From positions 39,117,001 to 39,181,000 of the forward strand of contig NC_037090.1 of assembly GCF_002994745.2 (NCBI RefSeq): DNA of 64,000 nt, in the 5' to 3' direction. Source of the DNA: Rosa chinensis (lineage: Eukaryota; Streptophyta; Magnoliopsida; Rosales; Rosaceae). The notes under the pieces were generated by a model. It was not told where the DNA came from, did not search any database, and saw only the letters and a list, made by a program, of their open reading frames with translations. The position numbers were made by a program, and so were the translations under genes. This document shows positions 23,505 through 35,499 of this stretch, in pieces (the first letter of the stretch is position 1; every line of letters begins with the position of its first letter).

Positions 23505-24317
23505 ATGGCCGGAATTGTGGTAGTTTTCGACTTCGACAATACCATCATCGACTGCGACAGCGACAACTTTGTCGTCGACGGGTTGGGTGCCACCGACTTG
23601 TTCAATGAGCTCCTCCCCACCATGCCATGGAACTCACTCATGGCTAGGATGATGAAGGAGCTTCATTCACGAGGAAAAACAATCGAGGACATTGTGGAGG
23701 TGCTCAGAACGACTCCTATTCATCACAGAATTGTGGCAGCTATTAAAGCAGCTCATGCTTTAGGATGTGATTTGAGGATTGTGAGTGATGCGAATGTGTT
23801 TTTCATCGAGACGATTTTGAAGCATCTTGGTCTGGAGGAATGTTTCTCAGAAATCAACACTAATCCAGGTTACGTTGATGAAGAAGGAAGGGTTAGGATT
23901 TCACCTTTCTGTGACTTCACCAGTTCCCCTCATGGGTGTAGCCTCTGCCCTCCTAACATGTGCAAGAGTGTGATAATTGAGAGAATCCAAGCTTCAATTG
24001 AAGCAAGGAAAAGAATGATATACTTGGGTGATGGAGTCGGTGATTATTGCCCAAGCTTGAAGCTGAGGGAAGGAGATTTTGTGATGCCAAGGAAGAATTT
24101 CCCCCTTTTTGATAAGATTTGCCAGAACCCTCTGGCTCTGAAGGCTGAGATTCATGAGTGGACTGATGGAGAAGAGTTTGAGCACATTTTGCTCAATTTG
24201 ATCAACACAATCGCCATTGAACAGAATGCTGCTGCTCAGTTAATTACAACTGACTGCAAGTTACAGACCATCTCTGTTTCCGGTCATGAGGCCTTCCGTA
24301 AAGCTCTCCCAGTTTAG
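23505..24317 (+). CDS. HAD-superfamily phosphatase, PHOSPHO1-like (thiamine phosphate/pyrophosphatase-like)
   Basis: This is a 270-residue, single-exon protein with a clean ATG in AAAATGGCC context. HAD motif I is DFDNT (D9 nucleophile, D11 acid/base), motif II is the S94-D95 region (RIVSDAN), motif III is Lys in MCKS (about K154) and motif IV is GDGVGD (about 175-180). The cysteine-bearing segment CSLCPPNMCKS is typical of the plant PHOSPHO1-like clade. That clade includes Arabidopsis proteins acting on pyrophosphate, phosphocholine/phosphoethanolamine or thiamine monophosphate. Which substrate this enzyme prefers cannot be told from sequence; a soluble cytosolic location is likely, since no signal peptide is seen. 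The length matches the family and all motifs are intact. An AATAA-like signal lies near 24367. Sequence outside the motifs is not diagnostic of one paralogue. Confidence 0.93.
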   Translation: MAGIVVVFDFDNTIIDCDSDNFVVDGLGATDLFNELLPTMPWNSLMARMMKELHSRGKTIEDIVEVLRTTPIHHRIVAAIKAAHALGCDLRIVSDANVFFIETILKHLGLEECFSEINTNPGYVDEEGRVRISPFCDFTSSPHGCSLCPPNMCKSVIIERIQASIEARKRMIYLGDGVGDYCPSLKLREGDFVMPRKNFPLFDKICQNPLALKAEIHEWTDGEEFEHILLNLINTIAIEQNAAAQLITTDCKLQTISVSGHEAFRKALPV

Positions 24318-26099
24318 AAGTAGTGGATTTGAATGGTCATTTTGTATGTATATATGTAACTAGTGTAATAATTTTGCTGGCAGAATTTTGTAGTAAGCTA
24401 GAAAAAATGTTGCAAATTCTGAGAATCCATTGTTTTCTTGGTCTAGAAATAAGCTAAGTTTCCAAGTTTGTGATTTTAATTGATCAAGAAAATTGGATCA
24501 TTGAAAAAAAAGAAAAAACGAAAAAAAGAAAGAAAAAAAACTAGGGAACCTAATTATAGTTAAGGTTACAGTTTTCTGTACAGAATGAGTTCCTACTTCT
24601 CTGAATAGAAAAGTTTATTGTTCTAGTAAAGCAGGAAGTAAACTTTTGTGACTTACTTTGAGCATGCCAAAGAAATGTTGTGAAATGTACAGATGATATT
24701 CCTCAACTTGCACCTAAAATTTCAGTCTACAGAATGTATTATTACAATCAGAAGCAGAACTTTTGGCAAAAGGGTCTTGGAAGCTCTCAAGTGAATCAGC
24801 TGCTCCAAATCCTGTGAAAGCTTCTGGAAAATAAAATTGCAAGGTGATCATGAACTACTTTGCTCTCTAAATGTTTTAATACACTCTGATGGTGGTGAAC
24901 TTGAGGACTTCTTTTCAAGATTCAAAAGGACAGCATTATGGTCATGCCCGAGCTCAAGTGTCTGTTATTGCTGAGAAGCCAGTATGATTTTCAGAATACA
25001 GTAATTTCCGTTTCATTGATAACTATGGTTGACAGTTATGCTGAAGAGATTTAATCTTAATGTTAAATCCAGGGTGATAAGTTTCAACGGTGGCTATATA
25101 CCGATCTAGAGCTCGAACATGTTGGCAGAATTCAGTTTTGCATGGAGTATTCCACAAATCCAGATGAAAATCATCATCTTAAGGTACATATATGTTAAAA
25201 CGGGAGGGTTGTATACTCCTCTCAACAGCCGAATTTCTGAGAGATCTTTCCTTGTGGAACATCAAGTACATATTTTTTTTGGAATCTTAGTCTTTTATTA
25301 CATTGCCTTTTGTATCTGTTCTCATTAGAAACTCTGTTTACAGTCCTGTAGTTGTGGAGTTAATGCTAAAGAATGGTTTCACTTGCTTATAGTTTCATGG
25401 ATTCGAAACAAGCATTGTACTTTGCTTGACAGGTGCAAACAAGATATGGTCTATACAGTATCGCACAAGTGATCACCCAACTTCCTCTCATAGATGTTTC
25501 TTTTCAATTAGTAGTTTACAAGAATACAATCAAATGCACAGAGTTTCCTGGTATCACATGCTCATGAAAATTGGTCTGATAAAGAAACACAGAATGAAAC
25601 AACTCCTTTAATTCACGCCATTTACAACCAACTGATGGAGACACTCCATGAATCTGAGATCATCAGTTCTCACTTGCCCATATATTCATCTGCTTTGGAG
25701 AATGAATGTGCAATTCACTTTGCAAGTCTGTCTTCTTTCAGTCAATTTTATTTTTCTAGCATTTTTTTCTGTTTTACTCTCTGAACCTAAAATTACAATG
25801 ACTAATTCCTACAGGTTATGTGTGTATTCAAAAGGCTATTACAGATGTTGATAAGGCAGTTGCTAAAACTCTGGAAAAACGCTATGCTAATGTTTAAAAG
25901 AAAAAAGATAGGCAAGGCATACAGTAGCAGATAGATCTAAGTCATTCACAAGTCATGAAATGAATGTTCCATCTTCCAACTATAATTGAATAATTGAATG
26001 GTAGTCTCTTTACAAATCTTTGTATTTTGTACAACTCTCTTTCTAATTTCTCAATCTAAGGAAAAAAATTTGTAATTGTGGTATTTGTCCCCTAATTAA
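24318..26099. other. Intergenic, with coding-like scraps
   Basis: No complete gene is visible. On the plus strand, short coding-looking pieces occur near 25078-25180 (KFQRWLYTDL, IQFCMEYSTNP, then a GTACAT donor-like site) and 25600-25860 (LHESEIISSHLPIYSS, then VDKAVAKTLEKRY). They read like exons of a decayed gene, but I do not recognise the family. The phosphatase 3' flank (24318-24540) ends in an A-rich tract. Confidence 0.35.
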
Positions 26100-27449
26100 T
26101 CAAAATTGGCCTTTCTTCAGATACTTAAAATCCATGGATGAATCAACACAGTCTACTTTACTGATGTGAAGATTGAACAACTTCAACAACTCAGTAACCT
26201 TGTCCTTGATTCCATCACCACACCCCACCTGCAACAGAACCAAGAACTTCTGAAATGCGCCCACTTGAAGTGCCTCCATCAAAATCTTAATTTCTTCCTC
26301 GTCATCACCATCACCATCACCATTTTGGTTCCTGCAGAGCTTCCAAATTATAGAAACCGAAAACTCATTCGCCAAGACTGATACCCTTAGCATCTTCTTA
26401 ACCAAAAGAGGCATGGTTAGAGCATTCTCGTAGGCCTTTTCTCTCCCTTGCTTGCAATCACAAAGGCCTTCCAAAACCCCCAAAGCCCTCTCACATAGGC
26501 TCTTCTCTGCATCAACAAGCATCTCTAGCAACAAAGAAACCAAACCCAATTCCACAAATCTTGATTTGATTTCATTACTTGCTCCTGAAATCATGTAGAA
26601 GACACAGGATAGAGAAGCTTTAGTTGCTGTAGGACAGACACTAGGGCCCTCCCTAATTATCTTCACCAATGCTTCAATGGCTCCTTCAATCTCCATAATC
26701 GCATCCACATGTTTTTGATCCAAAGAAACCAACTTTCTCAGTACCGAAACTGCGTTTTGCCTTGAAGAGAGATCTTTTCCCTCCAAAAACCACACCAAAC
26801 ATCTCAACGATTTTGCAGATCCAAGCTTTGATTGGCCTTCTTCACCAATGGGAAACATCCATGGCAGCACGGCCAAGATCTCCTCCAACAACGTTGTTTC
26901 CTCATTTCCGGCGAAGAACTCGAAAGTGGCCGACAAGCAGCAGCCCATTCTGTTCTCCATCATACACTTCTTGTTACGCTCGCTGTCTTTTCCCCAAGCT
27001 CTGACCTTGGCCACCAACTCTAAACACTTGTTGTAATCGCCGCGTTGAGTCGCGGCCATGATTCTCTGATAAACCCTAGTAACCTCGTACGCAGACACCG
27101 GAATCCGAGGCGTGGGGATGCGTTCCACGCCGTGAGAGCGGTTCTCGACGCACCAGTCTTGGATCATCTTACGTAGCGCGTGGTTGGGGATTTGGTCGAA
27201 CGTTGCCAGAACTTGATTGGTTACCGGGCAGGTCTTGTTCCCTTTCTCGATCCAGGCGTCGATGCTGGACCTGTCGTAGGTCATCCCAGTCGACAAAGTG
27301 ACCGGATCTTTCATGAGGTCCAGAGTAATAGGGCACCGGAAGTGGGATGGAATCACGATCTCCTCCATCCCCATGTCTAGAGTCTCGCCGGTAAACTCCT
27401 TCCTGTTGGCATACTTGCTCGCCCTTCTTCTCCTCCACGACAAAATCAT
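26100..27449 (-). CDS. PUB21: U-box E3 ubiquitin ligase, PUB20/21/22-type
   Basis: This is a 449-residue, single-exon protein whose ATG lies at 27449 on the minus strand. An N-terminal basic stretch (SWRRRRASK) precedes the U-box at about residues 33-107 (IPSHFRCPITLDLM, DPVTLSTGMTYDR, CPVTNQ), which recruits the E2. The remainder is alpha-helical and leucine-rich, consistent with the ARM-type repeats of plant PUB ligases (for example QNAVSVLRKLVS and ATKASLSCVFYMIS). Arabidopsis PUB20-24 family members modulate immune and drought signalling; the closest label from resemblance is PUB21, but PUB20 or a lineage-specific paralogue is possible. There are no internal stops, and the length is typical. 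Upstream W-box motifs suggest WRKY control. It is divergent from the phosphatase gene, with no shared promoter. Confidence 0.9.
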   Translation of the reverse strand: MILSWRRRRASKYANRKEFTGETLDMGMEEIVIPSHFRCPITLDLMKDPVTLSTGMTYDRSSIDAWIEKGNKTCPVTNQVLATFDQIPNHALRKMIQDWCVENRSHGVERIPTPRIPVSAYEVTRVYQRIMAATQRGDYNKCLELVAKVRAWGKDSERNKKCMMENRMGCCLSATFEFFAGNEETTLLEEILAVLPWMFPIGEEGQSKLGSAKSLRCLVWFLEGKDLSSRQNAVSVLRKLVSLDQKHVDAIMEIEGAIEALVKIIREGPSVCPTATKASLSCVFYMISGASNEIKSRFVELGLVSLLLEMLVDAEKSLCERALGVLEGLCDCKQGREKAYENALTMPLLVKKMLRVSVLANEFSVSIIWKLCRNQNGDGDGDDEEEIKILMEALQVGAFQKFLVLLQVGCGDGIKDKVTELLKLFNLHISKVDCVDSSMDFKYLKKGQF

Positions 27450-27544
27450 CGTTGCTTACGAAGAACACAGAGAGATTGAGATTGATTTAGCTTTTGTGTT
27501 TGTTTTGGTTATGATATCTGTAAGAGTTGTGGGTTGTGAAAGTG

Positions 27545-27552
27545 TATATATA
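27545..27552 (-). promoter_or_regulatory. Probable TATA box of the U-box gene
   Basis: TATATATA lies about 100 bp upstream of the ATG at 27449, a reasonable spacing for a plant TATA box plus a short 5' UTR. The motif is short and AT-rich sequence is common here. Confidence 0.5.
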
Positions 27553-27584
27553 TGTTGCAGTTGGACGTGTTCAACTCGTACGCG

Positions 27585-27699
27585 GGTCAAAGCTGGTATG
27601 TGAATGTTGACCGTTGAAAGTTTCAAATTTTGAACATGCATGGTCGACGTCTTAACCCCTCTAACTTGTATTTATTTTAGAGTAGGCAGAAGATTGACC
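27585..27699. promoter_or_regulatory. W-box cluster upstream of the U-box gene
   Basis: The WRKY-binding core TTGAC(C) occurs at 27607-27612 and 27694-27699, and in reverse (GGTCAA) at 27585-27590; an AGTCAA follows near 27716. Such clusters are common in pathogen-responsive promoters. Their use here is inferred. Confidence 0.5.
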
Positions 27700-27904
27700 A
27701 GCTGTTCTTCGCTGTAGTCAAATTGATTAGTTGGTTACGTGGGCGTAACAGTTGGTGACTGCCTGGGTTGTCCGGTTGTCCCAATGGACATTTTCGTTTT
27801 ATATTTTGGTGAAAGGCTCGTGGTCCCTATAATTTAGTTCATCACTGTAAAGATACGAAGATTACTTACATTAAATACGCCAAGAAATAAGAAGGTCAGG
27901 AATT

Positions 27905-28840
27905 ATCTTTTCACTCCTAGGGTATGGTAAACCCTACCCCTAGAGTCCTAAGGTTTTGCATTTTCCTGGACCATCAGCATCTGGAGGTTCGTTCTCTTTC
28001 TCGGCAAAGGACAAGAATGATCTTTTCACTGCCTCTTCTTCCATCCCTTTGAAGAGGAAACCAGTTATTCGTCGATTGGAGCGGCCAATTTCCCCTACTT
28101 CTCCTTCGGTCCCTGCAGAGACTCTAGCTGGGACTGCGACTTCTTTGGAGCACGAGTTGGAGAATGACCAGAGTCCCACGTTAGAACCTCCCATAGAGAC
28201 TTGTGATTTGGTATGTAGATGCTTCACGAAGCTGATTTGTCTTCTAAGAAACGAAAAACCAGTGTTGGTAACCCTTCCCCCAAGAAATTCAAAACTATAT
28301 TGGGTGGAAAAGTTCCAACCCTACAGGCTGATGCATTGGGATTGATTGAGGATGACAGTGATGTTGCTTTGCTAACTTTGAAGAAGAAGAAGACCAGCAG
28401 GCCTCTTGGCAGCAAGAATAAGATTCATCGCACTTGTAAGAAGACTAAGGGTAGTCTTCTGATGCTCACCTATCCTCCAACTACTGGTTCTGCTTCCAGC
28501 CCTAGAGATAAGGGCAAAGTAAAACTTTGATTTCATGGTTTTCCTTTTTGCCTAATGCTAGAAGTGGGGGTCTTCTACTACTTTCATATTTGTTTTCTAG
28601 TTGTACACCAATTGAGATCTCTAGGCGACTAGATTACTGCTTCCTGAGAGGTTGGTAGAGAGGGTTTTGTTTCTTGTTTTTAGGCTCAATAAGTGAGCAA
28701 ATGTGTTTCTAATGAGGGTACCTGTCTTTTGTTAGTTAGTTCATATCATTTATGATTTTGGTATGAGACAACATCTGATGTACGTGTCTTCTGGCCAAGG
28801 ATATATTTAATGAAAGTATCAATTTCCTCAAAAAGAAGGG
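27905..28840 (+). pseudogene. LINE ORF1 C-terminal part joined directly to a LINE 3' end
   Basis: From about 27956 the plus strand encodes a Ser/Pro-rich segment (KRKPVIRRLERP) and, after a frameshift near 28215, a lysine-rich tail (SKKRKTSVGNP, LKKKKTSRPLGS, RDKGKVKL) ending in a TGA at 28528-28530. This matches the C-terminal region of plant LINE ORF1 proteins. About 300 bp of non-coding sequence follows, ending ATTTAATGAAAGTATCAATTT and a short A-rich run, which looks like a LINE 3' terminus. No ORF2 lies between. It may be an internally deleted or ORF1-only derivative. No target duplication was identified. Confidence 0.55.
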
Positions 28841-29381
28841 GTTTATCTTAAGCCTAGGAAGCCTTTGGGTCCCCTTGAAAAAGTCAAAAAAAAAAAAAAA
28901 CAAAATTGACTCTATATGAGGGTAGAGATAGAATTTTACGCCTTGGAAAACTTAAGAAAATCTCAAAAACCATGAGTAGGGGCGATGTTCTGTCTAATAG
29001 AATTTGCAAGCTTGTATTGGAATTCGAAGTTAAGTCTTTCGCTTTGCTTGAAGTACGCGTTCTGTTTTCATTGTCATATTGTGCAACTGTATTATTCATT
29101 CATATTAGTCATAGATATAAGTCCAACAGCAGGCTATGGTCTCGGTCGAAATATTTTCTTGGTCATCATCCTTATCTCTGTTGATGAATGTGTGTGCGTG
29201 TGTGTAAAGCAAACTAGGAGGGAGTTAAGGACCACTACTTGCATGGTGTGAATTAGAGGGTAATTTTCTTCACAGGGCCCTGTGTGCAGTTTGTAGTTGG
29301 CCGAAACCAATTGGGTTTTAATCAAAGAGTGACTACAACTCTTTCATGGTGCAGAACCATTACAGGCTATGACATGTACAT
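28841..29381. other. Intergenic, nothing recognised
   Basis: AT-rich sequence with an A run at 28887-28902 and a short (TG)n stretch near 29190-29205. No credible frame or RNA gene is seen. Confidence 0.5.
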
Positions 29382-29390
29382 AAAATAATT

Positions 29391-29823
29391 GGGCTAAATA
29401 CTGATTACTACCCTATAGTGTAAGTCTAAAATCAATTCAGTCCTTGAACTTCTAATTTCATCAAAAACACCCCTGCATTTTCAATTTTAATCTAATAGGT
29501 CCAATATGTTAGTTTTCTATTAATTGATTTTGTTAACTTGCTGACGTGGCTCATATGAGGCCTATGTTTTATGATGCAGTGTTGAGGTGGTATGCATTAA
29601 TGCATAGTCAGTTTAGGAGTGGATCTCACTATTAGAAATCTATCAAATAAAAAGTTTTTAAACAAATAACTCAAACTATAACTGGAACCCACAACAGAAA
29701 ATTAACGAATTTGACCTATTAGATTAAAATTGAAAGTACAGTGATGTTTTTGATGAAAATAGAAGTCTAAGGACTGAATTGATTTTGGACCCAAACTATA
29801 GGGTAGTAACTAGCATTTAGCCC
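29391..29823. mobile_element. Mutator-type MITE (433 bp)
   Basis: The long inverted ends start GGGCTAAATACTG and end in the reverse complement CATTTAGCCC. The two arms pair over roughly 130 bp (CCCTATAG / CTATAGGG, AAAATCAATTCAGTCC / GGACTGAATTGATTTT). The flanking 9-bp duplication AAAATAATT (29382-29390 and 29824-29832) is perfect, as expected for Mutator-like elements. There is no coding capacity. Its termini match those of the larger element at 34904-38709, so both may be mobilised by the same transposase. Confidence 0.9.
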
Positions 29824-29832
29824 AAAATAATT

Positions 29833-31289
29833 TTGACAACCTTAGAAGCTTAACAGTTGTGTTATCACTTGTATGAGTATTGAGTAATTGATTTTGGGAC
29901 TGATTTGTGCCTTTCCTATTGATTCTTTGTGTGCTGGAAATTATTTCCAAACTCTAGTTTATAGTGAAATATACTATTGTTCTTTCTCAAAAATCATTCT
30001 CCTCTGGAAAGTAGACACAGAAATGTGAGCAACAGAAATATCGGAAGTGTGCCATAATCCCAAGTGTTATTCAACTTTCAAAGCTTGATTTCTTTTTATT
30101 CGAATTGGTAATACTTGATTCTTCTATCTCCTAAGACAGTAGAAAGATCTCTGGCCACTACTTCCTCAGCTTGATAAACAATATCAAGTTCTTGAGGGAT
30201 TCAATAGTTTCAGTTTGCGTGTGAACAATAGTAGCCTGGTAGGGATTTGAAGAGATGTAATGATGACATTCTTCTAACTGATCATGAAACAATAGAATTC
30301 TATGGAAAAATAATGAAATATCACCAAATACAGATACATTCCAAGATTTAGCAAGAGCTTCAAGAGAACCAGTGTAAGAAATTGGTGACTAGCTGAACCA
30401 GAAATTTGATTACCGTACCCAGGGCTGTATTAACAAGATTGTGGAATGTAGCATGTGGAAGAAAGTGTTGAAATCATGAATACATGGTTAATTTAGGAGG
30501 CTTCAGGGTTAAGAGATGATTCCACAAATATAACTGATGTTCTGACTGAGGATGCAGTAATTAATTAAGGATCAGTGATACAGCAATGAATACAGTGAGA
30601 ATGATTCAAAAGTACAAAAACATGCAAACTATTATTGTTCAAAGATGTAATAGGCCACCTTCATCAGCAGAAACACAGAAGAAGTTAACAAAAGGCAGCT
30701 GTGTAGCTAAGTTAGATGTTAACTCTGCATTCATTGTAGCTAGTATCAAGAAGTTAAATATCCGATCAACAATGTTGGACATTTTTTTATCATATTATGA
30801 CATGTTGTAGTTGGTGTGCGAATTAACCATGGACTATAATAAGACAGTACTAATAATTACATCATATGAGAGTATTCTTACAAATGATCAATCATAGAAG
30901 GATACATTCCACTTGATTACCAAAACGTTACCAACGATGTGATACCTAAAACAAAGAATTACTATTGGTAATAGGAATTTCAATTGCAGCAATTAATGTT
31001 GAGTAAAAGAGCTAATAAGATTTATAACCGCATGGCTTCATCGCCAATCTTTGCTGTTGCCAACCTATTGACATAGAGGCTCGGGGAATAATCCATCTTA
31101 TGAAAATCAGCCACCCTGCGCATCAAGAAAGCTCTGGAGTCTGATTCTTCTGATGTACTCTCTAGGTGCTTTACAAAAGTCCTGCAGACACTTGTTCTTG
31201 GTTTCAGACAGTATGAAATCACTAGTGGCACAAGAGGTCCTACTTTTACTTTCACAAGTGGTAGTTCTATCTTATCTAAGCTTCCCACT
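29833..31289. other. Intergenic or highly decayed repeat
   Basis: Only short frames are present (for example 74 codons at 30586-30810), with no recognised domain. Confidence 0.4.
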
Positions 31290-32760
31290 TTCACTGCTTA
31301 TTTGCAAATTTGAAATGGAGAGGTTTTTGGATGTCACTCAGAAAAAGAGAAATATTCTGGCTAGACTTGGAGGTGTCCTAAAGTCCGAAAGGCTCTGTGT
31401 TGACACTTCAGATCGTTCTAGCTCACAGCTTAATACAACGCATTCTTCAGCGTTCTTCAATTGAAATATAATTTGAGAACTCTCACTGCTCCCATATTAT
31501 ATCAGGTGGACTAGCTGAGGTTTGGAAACCTGTGAAGACTACTCAGGATGGTCCTATGGTTCTCATCTTTTCTTTGCTCATGATTTGACTCTGTTCACTG
31601 AAGAGGTGCAAGATGCCTTGGACTTAACCTCATCTATCCATACCTACACAAAGCAGATTAGGATTAAAAAGACTGCTTCTAGGAATTAAGCACTTGTTTC
31701 TAAAATGGATGTAGGATTCTACAATAAGATGACCAAGTTCCCTCTGCTTAGTACTTAAAGAAAAAGAGTATCCTGCGAGTTAAGAATGATTCATTCACTT
31801 GCTCTACAGATGGTGCTCAACTTAAAGGATTACCATGGAGGATTGGCCATGGGGTCAATGTCTTTCTTTGGTGGCCCTTTTGGGGATTTTATCAAGGTGT
31901 CTTTGTCCGATGAGCATCTACAAGTCCAAGCTTTCCTTCATGTCTAGATGGGATATTTCTGATTCTCTCTTTGCTTCCTGAAAATATAGATGGTCCGTAC
32001 TCATGCACCATTTCCTAGAAGTGTCAAGATAGATGCATTTGGACTTTAGAGGCCTTGTTCCAATGGTAAGTTTTCTGTCAGTCAAGCAGCTCCAGCTCAT
32101 GTTCTTTGTTTAAGATGAGTACCTGGAAGTGAAGCTTCAAACTATCCTGGAGGTGAAGTTTCAAACTATCTCCTAAACTGAAAACTATTTTCTGGATTGT
32201 CCTTCATGGAAAAATATTAACTAATATCAAAAGATGCTCTTTCGGTGATCACATTTGTCCCCAGTTTAAGTTTCGCATTGCATCCTCAGATGCTCTTTCC
32301 TTGAAAGTCTGGGATAGTTTGGGGTATAACTCTTCCTTCTCTAGCTGTATTTCTCTTTCCTTTGAGGTACTGGATAGCTGTCAACTTGAAAATAGAGTCC
32401 AAGATCATTCTGTCACTCCTTGGAACCTTATACAAACTGTTTCTTTGTGGTTTATCTGGAAAGTGATGGTGCAAAGTTGTTCTTGATACTGATATGTAAT
32501 CCCCAGTTTGGCCACCTAGTGATTTTGCTAATTCTTGGCCTTCTGCCAACTCTGTCACCCAATCTAAAGTCCCTTGTGAGCCTACTTCCTTATGATAGAT
32601 TGATTGGATTCCTCCTGCTAGTGGTAGTGTGAAATTGAATACTCATGGAAGTAGATGGAAACGATGATAATATAAGTGGAAGAGGTGATTTACAATGGAT
32701 ACACTTCAGGGAACTACTGGAGATCCTAAATTTCTGTAAAAGTGTTTCCGACTTTCTCAG
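31290..32760 (+). pseudogene. Decayed LINE ORF2 (RT, zf-RVT, RNase H traces)
   Basis: Across several frames the plus strand shows, in order: an endonuclease-RT linker-like stretch near 31330-31400 (RNILARLGGV), the RT active-site region near 31540-31610 (DGPMVSHLFFAHDL, with FADD reading FAHD), and a post-RT motif near 31810 (LPWRIGHGVNVF). A zf-RVT region follows near 32170 (KLKTIFWIVLHGK), then an RNase H start near 32610-32640 (WIPPA, KLNTDG-like). Stops and frameshifts are frequent, so this is an old dead copy. ORF1, 5' and 3' ends are not recognisable. Confidence 0.6.
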
Positions 32761-34894
32761 GGCATTGTATTGAACAGTTGTGCGCACAATGTTCCAAATT
32801 TCCGATTAAAATGGCAAAATCAAATGGTAGAAAGTTTCAGGAGATAGAGGCACAAGAAACCTTAATTTACTTTCCGGAGAGGCATTGTTTGGACATTAAA
32901 ACACAGGTAGACAATATCCCAATCAGAAATGATAAAATCAAACACCACAAAAATCCAGAATAAAAGGACTCACACTCAAAACTGAAAATGCTAAAAATAA
33001 CCGATAGTAAACTTCTGATTCCATAGTATACGTATATAATTATCTCCCGACTCAGTGACTTAATCAACTACATTTCTTTTCTATCTTAAAGTATGCATGG
33101 AGAGGAATCATATATATCATGAAACAGCAGCCCACCATTCACATGCTTAAGTGTGTGAGAAGGTTTTAATTGAAGTAAGCTAATCCCACCACAAGCGTGT
33201 CTACAAAAAGACAGGACCCTCTCCTACTAATTTACCTGAACCCACAACTTTAATTATACAACACCCCTGTTGGTGATAAACATATGTATTAGGAGAAAAT
33301 GAACAACATAAAGGTTAGTGCTTTGCCACTTTTCTGCAACCACTTGAGTAAGGAAAATCATAATAGCAACACTGTGAAACAGTGATGAACATCAAAAACT
33401 CATTCAATTAACTATAAGTAGCATTTCTTTTCGTGTTCGGATTATTAAATTTATTTATTATGGTAATTCCTTTTCTATTCTGTTAAAACAAGAGTAAATT
33501 CTGAATAGGAAAAAACAAAGACAAATAAAATTACACACAGATAATGACGACCAAATCCAAAACCAGCATCACAATCTGTCAAATTTCGTCAACCTCCCTC
33601 TTACAAGAAAAAACAATCACACTCTCAGCTGCCCAGGCCCCAAAGCAGTCTACTCGGTTGAAAGTCAAAAGTAGCTATCTGAACAGAGAGTAATTAACAA
33701 AATTCACAAATGGGTATTATCACTAACCTGCCAATGTTCTTCTGGGGCTGAAAGCACAACCCGGAAGTCAAAAGGCCCTAGTAAACGACTTTAAAATTTT
33801 CAATTCAAAGTTGGAAGAAACTTGGGATTCTATCATTCTAAGGCCCTAGAACACCCACATCCAGATTGGCACTTTTACTTGATTTAGTCAAGGACGGAGA
33901 CCTCTGCTGTGTCCCTATTTTGGTTCCTATGGGCTACAGTCGTCCTCTTCAGAGGCTCAAGTATATCAGGGAAAGATACGATCTAACTCCAACAATCCGA
34001 GATTTTGTTGAATTATTGGACTTTTCTGTTTTTTAGGGGGAGTTAGTCCTAAAATTATAGGACTTTGGTTCATTTCAAGTCTCATATTTAAGACTTTTCC
34101 AAGACGAAGACTCGGATACTGTTCATGCTGCACAACAAATGGGTTATTATTTGCTTTTACTCAAATTGGTCCTATTTAATCTGACGGCTCAGATTTGAAG
34201 GAAAAAAATGTGTTTAATGGCTCTTATTAAATCAAGGACTATTATTTCTATTTTATTCCAAATTTTTTAAAAAAAATTACCAGAAAATTGAGGGAAAAAA
34301 AATATACATGTTGGAATAGTAAATTGTGGGAAATTCTATAAATATCAACTCATTCTTTTCTATTTCCTCACACCAAATATCCTCCATCTCCTTTACAATT
34401 TTTCATTCATTCACCCATCTCCTTCACACCAAGTATCCTCCATTCATTTAATAAAAAATTAATTAAATGAAAAGAATAATTTTTAAATATTATGATAAAA
34501 TTAAAATTAAATTTTTTACCGTATTTAACTATATTAATATACTTTTAATATAATATTCATCAACATTATACTCATATTATATTTTAATCAAGAATAGTGA
34601 AATAGCACCCTCATATAGCACCTCATTATTGGAGATGAGAATTAAGTCATATATGAATAGTGCAATAAGGGGTGCTAAAATGAAAATAGCACCCCCCAAA
34701 TAAAACCTATTGTTAGAGTTGCCCTAACGGAAGTCAAGTCCTATTCAAGCATGTGATATGAAGTTTTATGGAAGACTCCTCGTTGTTCGATAGAAAAATA
34801 GAGAGATTATCAAGGATTAAATTATTGATTTTTACATGTTTATCGAAATTTTGAAAAAAATGAGAGATTGAAAATATTCGGGATATGTTGAAAA
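32761..34894. other. Intergenic
   Basis: No gene is visible. A candidate MITE is listed separately at 33981-34728; the remainder is AT-rich with only short frames. Confidence 0.45.
33981..34728. repeat. Candidate MITE with short inverted ends
   Basis: AACTCCAACAAT at the left end matches, in inverted orientation, AACTCTAACAAT at the right end. The interior is very AT-rich and non-coding. No clear target duplication was found, so this is tentative. Confidence 0.35.
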
Positions 34895-34903
34895 ATATAT
34901 TTT
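34895..34903. repeat. Left 9-bp target duplication of Pack-MULE
   Basis: ATATATTTT here is repeated exactly at 38710-38718. Although AT-rich, it abuts both element ends precisely. Confidence 0.85.
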
Positions 34904-35499
34904 GGGCTAAATATTGTTTAGTACCCTATGATTTGGGTCCAAAATCAATTCAATCTCTGTACTTTCAATTTCATCAAAAACACCCATGCGTTATCAAATC
35001 TCGTCCAATAGGTCATTCTGTTACGCTTTCATTAAATGGCACCGTTAAACCGCTGACTTGGCCTGCCAACTCAGCTCAGGTGGGGCCCACACAAAAATGA
35101 AATTCCAAAAATAGCCCTACCACTATTGCACCTCCATATCCAGAGCTGTCCTCCATAGCTGGACGGGGTTGAGAAATTGCATTTCTTTTCTCAGCACGAC
35201 CTCGTGAACCGACATTATATCAACGCTGTCGACGTCGTGGGTGCGGATGAGTCTGCAGCAATTGAACAAATCATAAAGGAATTGAAGCTGTAATTGTCTT
35301 TAGCGAAGATCTGGGCCACGAAGAACCCCCCCAGTTTGAGGGTCCGGCAGACCTAAATCGCGAAATCTGCTGATCGACCCAACTGCTCCAGCTAGCCATT
35401 AGCGGAGAACTCAAAGTCGAAAGTGGCTACATTGAACGGTTGGCGGTGGGGGACCCCGGGGAGCATCAACGACGGAGAAGAGGTTTCTAAGATTCCAAT

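Noticed and set aside
27169..27468. 99-codon frame overlapping the U-box gene in another frame
   Set aside because: It is a shadow of the real U-box coding sequence, with no domain of its own.
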